From the NCBI RefSeq assembly GCF_004103755.1, contig NZ_CP035283.1:1054001-1118000 (forward strand): a stretch of 64,000 bases of DNA, given 5' to 3'. Made by a program: the position numbers and the translations under genes. Numbering within the stretch: the first letter of the stretch is position 1; each line of letters starts with the position of its first letter. The notes beneath the pieces were generated by a model. It did no database searches. It was not told the DNA's origin and was given only the letters and a program-made list of their open reading frames with translations. Shown one piece after another: positions 1-8,872 of this stretch. Source of the DNA: Caproiciproducens sp. NJN-50. Its GTDB lineage: Bacteria; Bacillota; Clostridia; Oscillospirales; Acutalibacteraceae.

Positions 1-923
1 TATTGTGCGCCGGTTTGGCTCATGCCGACATCGTGGCCATAACCGAGCACGAGAAAGGTGAACTGACCGTTGGAGTAATTCACAGTGAAGTTAGCGGAGC
101 GCAGCCCAAAGGCCGCGCGGGCCGCGTTCCCGGTGATGCTTTTGCCGCCCAGCGGGATGTTTTTGACCGAGCCGGCGGCGGTGCGTTCAGCGGTGCCGAC
201 CCAGCCGGAGGGGTCGCCTGAAAGATTTGCATCCGGCGCCGCGGCAAGAATAGCCGTTTTCATTTTGTCTGTGGGCAGGGTGACGGTGGTCTGGTATCCG
301 CCCGCGAAGCGGTCGCCGGGACTCGCGACGGAAACCAGATAGGGACGCGCTCCCCCCCAGACGTCTGCGGAAGATTCCGTATTCCCCGATGAAATGGCAT
401 AGTAGGTGGCTTCGATCAATTCGCCGCTGCTGCGCAGGGTCTGCCCGAAGACAGGGTCGATCGCCGTCTTGAGCGCCTGTGCGTATTCGTCATAGTGGCT
501 GCCCCAGCGTTTTCTGCGCAGATCGTCGGTCAGGTAGATCTGTCCGTTTTGGAGGTCGGCGGAAAAATCCGCTCCGTTCAGCGATGCGTCAGGCGTCTTT
601 TTTTGAATTTCACGCAGCCGGCTGTAATAGGTATAACAGGCTACCGCCTGCGCTTTCAGGGCTTCCGTTTCCGCGCTGGGCGACATTTCGGCCGCGACGC
701 CTCCGGTCATAAATTCGCGGTCACCGACCGTCAGGATTTGCTTGGTGCCTGAGTCCATGATGTGAAAAGAGCTGCCGGTGATCGCCGGTTCGGAGCTTGG
801 ATTTTTTCCTGCCTGAGAGCCGTCTTTGCTTGCCGCGGAGCTGCCGATTGCGGCAAATGGGATGAAAAACATGGCTAGAAAAAGGATAAGACCCAGAAGG
901 ATTTCTCCCCTGCGATGCTGCAT
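1..923 (-). CDS. spoIID: Stage II sporulation protein D (SpoIID), C-terminus cut by window edge
   Basis: SpoIID is the membrane-anchored peptidoglycan lytic transglycosylase that works with SpoIIM/SpoIIP during forespore engulfment. About 307 codons are visible. The N-terminus carries a signal-anchor at roughly residues 7-27 (LLGLILFLAMFFIPFA). A segment with ETEALKAQAVACYTYY follows, as expected for the SpoIID fold, and the family signature GYGHDVGMSQTGA lies just before the edge. The ATG at 923 is preceded 7 nt upstream by GGAGG. The gene is divergent from citrate synthase. It supports a spore-forming host. The identification is firm; the C-terminal end cannot be judged. Confidence 0.93.
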   Translation of the reverse strand, partial: MQHRRGEILLGLILFLAMFFIPFAAIGSSAASKDGSQAGKNPSSEPAITGSSFHIMDSGTKQILTVGDREFMTGGVAAEMSPSAETEALKAQAVACYTYYSRLREIQKKTPDASLNGADFSADLQNGQIYLTDDLRRKRWGSHYDEYAQALKTAIDPVFGQTLRSSGELIEATYYAISSGNTESSADVWGGARPYLVSVASPGDRFAGGYQTTVTLPTDKMKTAILAAAPDANLSGDPSGWVGTAERTAAGSVKNIPLGGKSITGNAARAAFGLRSANFTVNYSNGQFTFLVLGYGHDVGMSQTGAQ

Positions 924-1075
924 TCCATATTCCTCCTTTACCATTCATACATTTTTCATTTTAAATGATTCAGCCGACCACTTATATAGTATCTATAAAG
1001 AATAAACACGCAATAAAATGAAATATTTAACAAATTATATTGCAAAAACAGACGCCAAAGTGGGCAGAGAGTCAC

Positions 1076-1104
1076 TTGACTTTAATTGCCTGGTGGGATA
1101 AAAT
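1076..1104 (+). promoter_or_regulatory. Sigma-A type promoter for citrate synthase
   Basis: TTGACT, 17-bp spacer, TAAAAT. It lies about 90 bp upstream of the citrate synthase start, leaving a leader that contains a small GC hairpin. Confidence 0.7.
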
Positions 1105-1142
1105 ACATTTAAAATAAAGTTAGGGTCGGGCCGCGTTGTTTT

Positions 1143-1170
1143 CCGCTCGGAGCAGCGGCTTTATTTTTTA
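1143..1170 (+). terminator. Terminator-like hairpin in the citrate synthase leader
   Basis: CCGCT and AGCGG pair around a 6-nt loop and are followed by CTTTATTTTTTAT. It sits between the promoter and the ribosome binding site, so it could be a leader attenuator. The stem is only 5 bp, so it may be incidental. Confidence 0.35.
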
Positions 1171-1192
1171 TCATGAAAGGAAAGGTGCTAGG

Positions 1193-2560
1193 ATGGCGGA
1201 AATCAATCTGGAAAACCACAGCCCGGAACTGGAGAACCTTTGCGGCGAGTTCCGCGCCAATAATCGAATTGCCCCGGAAAAATTCGATCTTTATCAGGTG
1301 AAGCGCGGATTGCGGAATCCGGATGGCACGGGTGTCATGGCGGGGCTCACTTTGATCTGCAATGTTCACGGGTATCTGATTGCGGATGGTGAACTGATCC
1401 CGGACGTAGGGAAATTGACTTACCGCGGCATTGATCTGAATGATATCGTGGATGGATGCACATCGGAAAACCGGTTCGGATTTGAAGAGGTCGCGTGGCT
1501 TCTTTTATTCGGAAAGCAACCTACAGCCGGCCAACTGGAGCAGTTTAAAATGGTGCTCAGCGGTTTCCGGGAACTGCCGGAGTATTTCGCGGAAGACATG
1601 ATTATCAAAGCTCCTTCCAAAAATGTAATGAACAAGCTGGCCCGGTCCGTTCTGGCGCTTTATTCCTATGACGAAGACCCTGACAACCCGTCCCTGGAGA
1701 ACAACATGCGCCAGGCGATTCAGCTGATTGCCCGTCTGCCCACCATCATGACTTACGCCTATCAGGTCAAACGCCGGCGCTTCGATAAGAAGAGCATGTA
1801 TTTTCATCCCCTGGATCCCAGCCAGTCCACTGCGGAGTCCATCCTGAATGCGATTCGTCCGGACCGCTCATTTACGGACGAGGAGGCGAAACTGCTTGAT
1901 ATCTGCATGATGATCCATGCGGAGCACGGAGGCGGAAATAACTCTACGTTTACCGCCCGGGTGCTTTCTTCGACGGGGACTGACATCTATTCGGCGATCA
2001 GCGCCGCGATCGGGTCGCTGAAGGGACCGAGGCACGGCGGAGCGAATCACCGGGTTATGACGATGATGAACGGCCTGATGGAAAGCGTGAAGGACTGGAA
2101 AGACGACGATGAAATATCCGGTTACCTGGAAAAAATACTGCGTAAAAAAGTGCCGGACCACTCCGGGCTGATCTATGGGATCGGCCATGCGGTTTACACG
2201 CTCTCCGATCCGCGTGCCGTCATTCTGAAAAAACAGGCACGCAGACTTGCGGAGGAACGCGGAATGCTGGAAAAGCTGGAACTGTTTGAGCGGGTGGAAC
2301 AGCTCGCGCCGGGAGTGTTTGCAAAAGTGACGGGAAATCCGAAAGTGATGTGCGCGAACGTCGACTTTTATTCCGGCCTGATTTATGAGATGCTGGGCAT
2401 TCCGAGCGACTTGTACACACCGCTTTTTGCTGTTTCAAGGATAGCCGGGTGGTGCGCCCATCGCATTGAGGAAATGGAAACGTGCGGACGGATCATGCGC
2501 CCGGCGTACCGCTCGCTTTCCAAAAATGTTCCTTATCTGCCAATTGACCAAAGAATGTGA
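1193..2560 (+). CDS. gltA: Citrate synthase
   Basis: Condenses oxaloacetate and acetyl-CoA to citrate, the entry to the oxidative (often incomplete) TCA branch that supplies 2-oxoglutarate and glutamate in anaerobes. The 455-residue protein shows the family blocks HGGGNNSTFTAR, GSLKGPRHGGAN, the catalytic GHAVY histidine (about residue 332) with YTLSDPRA after it, and FAVSRIAGWCAH near the C-terminus. It is slightly longer than the short archaeal/Bacillus type and resembles the clostridial form. A GTG further upstream opens the frame, but the ATG at 1193 follows an AGGAAAGG-like binding site and gives the natural N-terminus. It has its own promoter and is divergent from spoIID. Confidence 0.93.
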   Translation: MAEINLENHSPELENLCGEFRANNRIAPEKFDLYQVKRGLRNPDGTGVMAGLTLICNVHGYLIADGELIPDVGKLTYRGIDLNDIVDGCTSENRFGFEEVAWLLLFGKQPTAGQLEQFKMVLSGFRELPEYFAEDMIIKAPSKNVMNKLARSVLALYSYDEDPDNPSLENNMRQAIQLIARLPTIMTYAYQVKRRRFDKKSMYFHPLDPSQSTAESILNAIRPDRSFTDEEAKLLDICMMIHAEHGGGNNSTFTARVLSSTGTDIYSAISAAIGSLKGPRHGGANHRVMTMMNGLMESVKDWKDDDEISGYLEKILRKKVPDHSGLIYGIGHAVYTLSDPRAVILKKQARRLAEERGMLEKLELFERVEQLAPGVFAKVTGNPKVMCANVDFYSGLIYEMLGIPSDLYTPLFAVSRIAGWCAHRIEEMETCGRIMRPAYRSLSKNVPYLPIDQRM

Positions 2561-2580
2561 TATATATGGGGGAAGTTGAT

Positions 2581-3570
2581 ATGAAACGGGCTTGGATCTC
2601 CTTTTGGGTGACTCTGGGGTTGGTTCTTCCGATCAGAATTTTTGCAATGCTCCGGTATCTGAATCCGCAGACCGGATTTTACTCGGATGGCGGCAGAGTG
2701 GTTGGCGCGGCTTCCGCCTTGCTGATTGCGGGCATTTTTCTGACCGTGTTTTTTGCCGGACGGGCCGCGGTGGGAGAGTTTGGAACTGAACCATTGAAGA
2801 ATATCCCCGCTGCCGTTTTAGGAGCGTTTGCGGGAATTTTTGTGGTGGTTCAGTCCGTTGTCGGGATCGGCACCGGCTTTTTGGGGGAGGGGCAAATCTT
2901 TTACCAGATCTATTCCTATCTGGGAATTCTGGCCGGCGGCGTGCTGCTGATGACAGCCTATGGTTTCGCGGCCGGTCTGCGCACGGTTGGAAGCCGTCCG
3001 ATCCTCGCGCTGATCCCTTCCGTCTGGGGCTGCTTTTTCCTGGTTGTTCTGTTTATCACTTACTCGGCGGCCGTCAATCTCGTAGAGGATGTCTATCATA
3101 CATTTACGGTTGTTTTTCTGCTTTTATTCCTGTTTACACAGGCAAAACTGCTCACGGGTATAGAAAGTGCGAAAACCGGAAAAATGATTTATGTGACAGG
3201 CTTTCCCGCGGCGCTGCTTTCGCTGGTGACGGGCGTGCCGAGCTGCATCCAGTACTTTGGGACAGGGGAAACCGCCGGCTTTATTTCCATTGGCCTGCAT
3301 ATGGCGAACATCATGCTGGCGTTTTATATTATCGCTTTTCTTCTCGCGCTGCGCCCTTCGCTTTGTCCGGCCAAGACGGATATGACCTTCGCTCCGTCCC
3401 GGCAGCCGGGAAAATCTGCTGAAGATGGGGACAAGCCGGAAGTCGAGGAAAATTCCATCGCCGTGTATGCCGGGTTTCTGGCCAAGGTTTGTGGAAGCGG
3501 AGAAAAGTTCATAGAAGCCGGCGTCAGTCCGTTCTACACCCCGGAGGAATCCATAGCGGAAGAAAGCTAG
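2581..3570 (+). CDS. Polytopic membrane protein of unknown function
   Basis: A 329-residue protein with about seven to eight hydrophobic segments (for example WVTLGLVLPIRIFAML near the start and LHMANIMLAFYIIAFLLAL near residues 240-260). A hydrophilic tail of about 65 residues follows, rich in Glu, Ser and Pro. I recognise no catalytic motif. The ATG at 2581 follows GGGGGAAG; an upstream in-frame start at 2557 overlaps the citrate synthase stop and is less likely. It lies 20 bp after citrate synthase in the same direction and is probably co-transcribed. No function is assigned. Confidence 0.75.
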   Translation: MKRAWISFWVTLGLVLPIRIFAMLRYLNPQTGFYSDGGRVVGAASALLIAGIFLTVFFAGRAAVGEFGTEPLKNIPAAVLGAFAGIFVVVQSVVGIGTGFLGEGQIFYQIYSYLGILAGGVLLMTAYGFAAGLRTVGSRPILALIPSVWGCFFLVVLFITYSAAVNLVEDVYHTFTVVFLLLFLFTQAKLLTGIESAKTGKMIYVTGFPAALLSLVTGVPSCIQYFGTGETAGFISIGLHMANIMLAFYIIAFLLALRPSLCPAKTDMTFAPSRQPGKSAEDGDKPEVEENSIAVYAGFLAKVCGSGEKFIEAGVSPFYTPEESIAEES

Positions 3571-3590
3571 TTAAAATATTATCAAAAAGC

Positions 3591-3619
3591 TTGTAAAAGT
3601 ATTCCTGATGTAATAAAAT
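3591..3619 (+). promoter_or_regulatory. Promoter for gap
   Basis: TTGTAA, 17-bp spacer, TAAAAT, about 44 bp upstream of the gap start and just after the previous stop codon. Confidence 0.65.
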
Positions 3620-3662
3620 AAATAGGAAAGAATGGACCGAAAAGATTAGGAGGTAGCAGTTT

Positions 3663-4679
3663 ATGTCCATCAAGATTGGTATCAATGGTTTTGGCCGTAT
3701 CGGGCGTCTCGTGTTCCGTGCGGCGGCCGCACAGCCCGAGACTTTTGAGGTCGTCGGTATTAATGATCCCTTTATCGACCCGGATTACATGGTGTACATG
3801 GTGAAATACGATACCATGCACGGTCATTTCCAGGGTGAAGTCAAATCGGAAGATGGAAAACTGATTGTGAACGGCAAAGCCATTTCTGTTTATGCGGAGA
3901 AGGATCCTTCCCAGATTCCGTGGGGGAAAGTAGGCGCCGAATATGTGGTGGAGTCCACGGGCGTATTCCCCAGCACTGAAAAGGCTTCTGCCCATATCGC
4001 TGCCGGCGCGAAAAAAGTCGTTATATCGGCGCCTGCGAAAGACGACACGCCGACTTTTGTCTGCGGTGTGAATCTTGACATGTATAAAAAGGATATGAAG
4101 GTTGTTTCCAATGCTTCCTGCACAACAAACTGCCTTGCTCCGATCGTAAAGGTTGTCAATGACAAATTTGGGATCGTGGAAGGTCTGATGACCACGGTGC
4201 ATTCCACCACGGCGACCCAGAAAACCGTCGATGGTCCTTCAAAGAAGGACTGGCGCGGCGGCCGCGCGGCAGCGGGCAATATCATTCCGTCCACGACCGG
4301 CGCCGCCAAAGCCTGTGCGCTCGTGATTCCATCCGTGAAAGGCAAGCTGACCGGCATGTCCATGCGCGTACCGACCCTGGATGTTTCCGTCGTCGATCTG
4401 ACCGTCAGCCTCGCGAAACCCACTACCTATGAAGCCATCTGCGATGCAATGAAGGAAGCTTCCGAAGGCGATATGAAAGGAATTCTGGGGTATACGGAGG
4501 ATATGGTTGTTTCTTCCGATTTCCTCGGCGATGCCCGTACCTCCATTTTTGATGCCAAGGCCGGTATTATGCTGAATGACCATTTTGTCAAACTGGTTTC
4601 CTGGTACGATAATGAATGGGGCTACAGCAACAAGGTTCTGGAGCTCATCAAGCACATGTTCAAAGTCGACCATGAATAA
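3663..4679 (+). CDS. gap: Glyceraldehyde-3-phosphate dehydrogenase, type I
   Basis: Glycolytic NAD-dependent oxidation and phosphorylation of glyceraldehyde 3-phosphate. At 338 residues it has the usual length. The Rossmann fold starts with GINGFGRIGRLVFR. The active-site block SNASCTTNCLAP places the catalytic Cys at about residue 153. The later blocks HSTTATQKTVDGPS, GAAKACALVIPS and WYDNEWGYSNKV are intact. AGGAGG lies 9 nt upstream of the ATG. The gene has its own promoter and a strong terminator, so it is monocistronic; here pgk and tpi do not follow it. Confidence 0.97.
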   Translation: MSIKIGINGFGRIGRLVFRAAAAQPETFEVVGINDPFIDPDYMVYMVKYDTMHGHFQGEVKSEDGKLIVNGKAISVYAEKDPSQIPWGKVGAEYVVESTGVFPSTEKASAHIAAGAKKVVISAPAKDDTPTFVCGVNLDMYKKDMKVVSNASCTTNCLAPIVKVVNDKFGIVEGLMTTVHSTTATQKTVDGPSKKDWRGGRAAAGNIIPSTTGAAKACALVIPSVKGKLTGMSMRVPTLDVSVVDLTVSLAKPTTYEAICDAMKEASEGDMKGILGYTEDMVVSSDFLGDARTSIFDAKAGIMLNDHFVKLVSWYDNEWGYSNKVLELIKHMFKVDHE

Positions 4680-4695
4680 TTTTCTACTGTGATTG

Positions 4696-4742
4696 AGGCC
4701 CTTTACCGAAGTATGCTTCGTGCTCCGGTAAAGGGCCTTTCT
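4696..4742 (+). terminator. Rho-independent terminator after gap
   Basis: Perfect 13-bp stem (4696-4708 with 4726-4738) followed by TTTCT. Confidence 0.9.
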
Positions 4743-4948
4743 ATGTTGCTGTCATTTGAGGCAGGTAAAGAAAGATTTTACAAATCAATTCTTTTCGCTT
4801 CCGAAATGATGTGTTATACTAAAAAAACTGTATGGTTCTTACTTCTGTTAAATTCAGTCGTTGTTTCCATCATAAATGCGCTCTCCATATGTCGCTGATA
4901 CTGTTTTAAAATATGCAAATAATTTTTTGTTTTCAGAAAATTTTTTTC

Positions 4949-4977
4949 TTTACATGTGGTTGCAGTTCATTTATAAT
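4949..4977 (+). promoter_or_regulatory. Strong sigma-A promoter in intergenic region
   Basis: TTTACA, 17-bp spacer, TATAAT. The nearest downstream gene starts about 560 bp away, so its transcript has either a very long leader or a separate RNA product. Confidence 0.7.
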
Positions 4978-5267
4978 TATTCACGAATAAAAGAAGTATA
5001 TAAAGGTTCCGCTGGGATCCTTGAACGAGACCGAAACTAAGCTGATGGAGTATTCCTGTGCTAAGGTTCTGCAAAAATTCTGAGCGGGCATTTTGGCACT
5101 TTATTGTGATTCCAGGTGGGAATCTGCCTGCTGTGCGACGAAATCAGACACGATTTGACATTGCGCCGTCAGAGGCGGATGGGATGGAAAAGAATCTGCT
5201 CTTCAAGAGAGGTGCAGGTTCCTGTGCGTCCTGTTTCACAATCGGGAAATTTCTAAAAATAAACTGA

Positions 5268-5296
5268 GTGACAAATAAGGAAGAATCTGCTATGAT
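5268..5296 (+). promoter_or_regulatory. Sigma-A promoter upstream of the polysaccharide locus
   Basis: GTGACA, 17-bp spacer, TATGAT, about 250 bp before the first glycosyltransferase. It is a candidate promoter for the whole 5.5-15.6 kb unit. Confidence 0.6.
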
Positions 5297-5543
5297 AGCT
5301 GATGTTATAATACGTTGGAGCTGAAATTTATTGTCGAAAAAAGTAAGCATTTAATTGTACGGTGAATATCGAAATCGGATTCATGCATGCTTTAGTCCAA
5401 AATCAGATATAATAGGAGACATACCACTTTTGGAAAATTTAATCGAAACAGTCAGCCGTTCTAGACGCTTTCCTGAAATCGTTTTAACGAAACCGGGACC
5501 CTTGGAATTCTAAAGTTTTTATCTAAAAGTGGGAGGCCCGTAC

Positions 5544-7178
5544 ATGGATGACGAACTTCCGATCAAACCCAAGCTCACATATTTGGCCGATAGACGGTGG
5601 ATCATTTCATTTGCGCTGCTTCTTTTTTTGGCGGAATCCGCTTATGGGTTCTATCAGGGACTTATCCTGCAGGTCCTTCCCGCCGATGCCATCAGCCGCG
5701 TGGCAAATGCCTATTATGTGGTTGCAGTGCAGCCTCCCCGGCTAAGCTCGATCGGTCTGATCTGGAATCCACTTCCAAGTTTGCTGGAACTTCCTTTTGT
5801 GGCACTTGCTCCACTTTGGAAACCGCTTGTTTCCCGCGGACTTGTCAGTTGTTTGGTCACGGCGGCGTTTTCTGCTTTGACGGCGTACGTATTACTGAGT
5901 GCTTTCTTAAAATTCCAGATATCGAAAACTTACGCATTGTTTTTCACATTCCTTTATATTCTGCACCCCTACATTTTCTATTACGGCTCCAATGGAATGA
6001 GCGAATCGATCTTTTTTTTCTTCATTATCTACTGTATCTGCAACTTAACTCTTTGGTTCGCATGCGGCAGCGGCAGTTATTTGATCAGAATAGCTTTTGG
6101 CCTTGCGGGTGGTTTTCTGGTAAGATATGAAACCATACCTTTTGCAGTAGGAATCGGTGTTTGCATCATCCTCAATATTCTGTTTAATACTAGAGAAAGC
6201 TCCTACTGGGCGGCGGGTGGACGACGGTTCGAATAGTTTCGCTATATGGAAGGTACGCTGGTGATGCTTTATACGCCGGCTGTTTATACCGCTTTGGTAT
6301 GGGTTCTGATCTGCTGGGTGATAACCGGGAATCCCCTCTATTTTTTCAATTCCAATTATTCCAACATGGCGCAGAGCGAAAGCGCCGTTCAGGTTTCTAC
6401 GGTTCCGGGACTGATCCAGTATGTTTCTTTCCGCGCCATGCCCTTTTTAATGGTGTTTTTCGCAATCATCGCAATGCGTTTTATCGGCCGTGCGGTTTTC
6501 CGGTATGATTTTCTTTGCCTTGTCTGTCTGGTCCTGTCGCTCCTTTTGTTCCATATCCTCATGTACTGGAATGGAAGCTCCTTCGGGTGGCTGCGTTTTT
6601 TCTGCTACAGTCTTCCGGTTTGCGCTGCCTTTCTTCCCTATGAGAGTGCCGCCTGCCGGGACGGATACTTCAAACTCGGCCGGGCGGGAAAGCACTATGC
6701 GGGAAGGCGGGAGAAGCGCCTTGGGCCTGGGAGCAAAGTACCCGTTTCGCAGAAATTTTTCGCCGTGTTGCTGTCGGCCGCTCTGGTCGTATCCGTTATT
6801 CTGCTGAACAACGTCATGCAGGGCAGGAAGATCCCGGACTATGAGGGAAGCACTCATGACGAGGAATATCGTATTGCGGATTATATCAATGATAAGCTGC
6901 CGGACAGGACGATCCTGACCGATGTTTTTACGACATATAACATAGCTCTCAATGTGGATCATTTTCAGAAACTTGTGGTCAGCAGCAGTACAAATTTCAA
7001 TGCATGTATCGCGGATCCTGTTGGGAACGGGGTGGAGTACGTACTCGTACCGGACCCGAAGGATGCGCCGAGCGATGCCATTAATCTGGCTTATCCGAAT
7101 CTGTACAATCAGGGAACGGATTGGTGCGTCGAAGTCCGTGATTTTTCAGGCTATAAACTGTTTCAGGTGACCGGCTGA
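5544..7178 (+). pseudogene. GT-C-like membrane glycosyltransferase, interrupted by in-frame UAG
   Basis: First of two tandem homologous genes. The frame is open from the ATG at 5544 (GGGAGG 7 nt upstream) to an amber codon TAG at 6234-6236. It then continues in the same frame for another 300 codons to 7178 with no further stop. The two halves align end to end with the intact copy at 7239-8858, which has an Arg codon (CGG) where the TAG sits. Shared GT-C-like features are DAISRVANAYYV after the first membrane segment, SSIGLIWNPLPSLLELP, and about ten hydrophobic segments. As read, the product would be a truncated 230-residue protein. A recent nonsense mutation, a base-call error or readthrough are all possible. 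Confidence 0.8.
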
Positions 7179-7238
7179 AAACGGATGCCCCTTCCGGTGA
7201 ATTCTGATCCGGCAGGTACGTTTCTGGAGGGATATAAA

Positions 7239-8858
7239 ATGTCAGTGGCTTTGCCAAAACACATGAAGCCGGATCATCTGAGCCGGAAAACGATCGTGTG
7301 TGTTGCCATTGCCCTGTTTGCGGCAGAAGTTCTTTACGGGCTCTATATCGGAATCGTGCAGGAAATGATGCCCGGAGACGCAATCAGCCGGGTGGCCAAC
7401 GCCTATTATGTCCTTGCCGTAAAACCGGTTCGGCTGAGCTCCATCGGGCTGATCTGGAATCCGCTCCCGAGTCTGATGGAGCTTCCGTTGGTCGCCTTGT
7501 CTCCGCTATGGAAGCCACTGATTTCCCGCGGGATTTCCGGGAGTATCATTACCGCTCTGTTTTCCGCCCTTTCTGTGGGAGTCCTTCTCAAAACTTTTTC
7601 AAGATTTTGTATTTCCAAATTTTATTCATTCCTTATCGCGCTTTTTTTTGCTTTGCATCCTTATATTTTTCGCTACGGAGCGAATGGCATGAGCGAGGCC
7701 ATGTTTTTCTTCTTTATTATTTACTGTATCTGCAATTTGATCTTATGGTTTCGGGAAGGGAGTTCCAGTTACATTGTAAAAATAGCTTTCGGCCTTGTCG
7801 GGGGCTTCCTTACCCGCTATGAGACGATACCGTTTGCTATGGGAATTGGTTTCTGCGTGGTTCTGAACATCCTGTATAACCCGAAGGAGAAAAAATACTG
7901 GTCTGCCGGAAACCGGAAAAGGGAGCGGTATCGTTATATTGAGGGAACGCTGGTCATGCTGTATACTCCGGCCGTTTATGCAGGAATTGTCTGGATTTTG
8001 CTCTGCTGGGTCATAACGGGGAATCCCTTCTATTTTCTGAACTCCAATTACTCGAATTCCGGGCAAAGCGCTTTCGCCGACGGGGCAAGTTCCCTTCCGG
8101 TGCTGGTGAGCTATATTTCCCGCCGCGCCATACCGTTTCTTCCGCCGTTTTTTGCAATTGTTCTTATGCGCATCGTCCGCAAGAGCTTATTCAAGGCCGA
8201 TTTTCTCTGCCTTCTTGCCCTTGTGCTGTCACTTCTCGGTTTTCATATCCTGTTGTACTGGCGGGGCTCCTCGTTCGGTTGGCTGCGCTTCTTTTGTTAT
8301 AGCCTTCCCATCTGCATCGCCTGGCTGCCCTATGAACTGTCGACGTATCAAGAGTCTGAGCCTGCTCATTTCCGGACACCGGCTCTTTCCTCGCCCGTAA
8401 TACGGACAAAAAACGTAATGCTGAATTTTTTTAAGGTCCTAATACCTGTCTCCCTTATTGTTTCCGTCTTTCTGGTGCAAATTGTAATGTCGGACTACGT
8501 GATTGCGGACCAAGAGGGCGGCGCGAGCGCGTTTCAGGAAAACCTTCAGGTTGCGGATTACATTAATAATCACCTGCCGGACAAAATTGTACTCACCGAT
8601 GTCTTTACTACCTATAATGTCGCCATGAACGTCGATCATTTTGACAATCTTGTTGTCAGCAGCAGCCTCAATTTCAAACAATGTGTCGCCGACCCGGTCG
8701 GTAACGGCATCAATTATCTGCTGATTCCCAATCCGATGGGGATCAGCAACAATGACGCGATCAATCTTGCTTACCCGGGCCTTTACGTGAACGGTGCGGA
8801 CTGGTGTGCGGAAGAAAAGGACTTTGGAGATTTTAAACTCTTTCGCATCACCGGATAG
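7239..8858 (+). CDS. GT-C-like polytopic membrane glycosyltransferase
   Basis: A 539-residue integral membrane protein and the intact tandem paralogue of the broken gene before it. After the first membrane segment it has PGDAISRVANAYYV, an acidic residue in the outside loop as in GT-C enzymes that take sugars from polyprenyl-phosphate donors (ArnT/PMT/GT39 type), then SSIGLIWNPLPSLMELP. About ten hydrophobic segments follow and then an outside C-terminal domain with LTDVFTTYNVAMNVDHF. The ATG at 7239 is chosen because GGAGGG precedes it. The Dpm1-like gene downstream could supply its donor. GT-C membership rests on topology and motif placement; the sugar and acceptor are unknown. Confidence 0.7.
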   Translation: MSVALPKHMKPDHLSRKTIVCVAIALFAAEVLYGLYIGIVQEMMPGDAISRVANAYYVLAVKPVRLSSIGLIWNPLPSLMELPLVALSPLWKPLISRGISGSIITALFSALSVGVLLKTFSRFCISKFYSFLIALFFALHPYIFRYGANGMSEAMFFFFIIYCICNLILWFREGSSSYIVKIAFGLVGGFLTRYETIPFAMGIGFCVVLNILYNPKEKKYWSAGNRKRERYRYIEGTLVMLYTPAVYAGIVWILLCWVITGNPFYFLNSNYSNSGQSAFADGASSLPVLVSYISRRAIPFLPPFFAIVLMRIVRKSLFKADFLCLLALVLSLLGFHILLYWRGSSFGWLRFFCYSLPICIAWLPYELSTYQESEPAHFRTPALSSPVIRTKNVMLNFFKVLIPVSLIVSVFLVQIVMSDYVIADQEGGASAFQENLQVADYINNHLPDKIVLTDVFTTYNVAMNVDHFDNLVVSSSLNFKQCVADPVGNGINYLLIPNPMGISNNDAINLAYPGLYVNGADWCAEEKDFGDFKLFRITG

Positions 8859-8872
8859 CGGAAAGGAAAACG

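Larger units (their letters stand above)
4743..5543. other. Long intergenic region without a convincing gene
   Basis: About 800 bp between the gap terminator and the polysaccharide locus. No reading frame shows a recognisable product. The longest frames (about 69 codons near 4689-4898 and 5058-5267) have unconvincing composition or overlap the terminator. Two good sigma-A promoters are present (4949-4977 and 5268-5296). The stretch 4985-5260 lies between them and is GC-richer than its flanks, so an untranslated RNA or a long leader is possible. No c-di-GMP-I riboswitch signature was seen. Confidence 0.5.

Noticed and set aside
4689..4898. Plus-strand frame of 69 codons after gap
   Set aside because: It begins inside the gap terminator hairpin and has no ribosome binding site.
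5058..5267. Plus-strand frame of 69 codons starting at GTG, with GGAG upstream
   Set aside because: The composition is unconvincing and no family is recognised; it was left within the gene-free region, although a short peptide cannot be excluded.
4980..5540. c-di-GMP riboswitch in the leader of the polysaccharide locus
   Set aside because: It would fit the biology, but neither the class I core (CGCAAAGC, GGCCTAA type) nor a class II pattern was found by eye.
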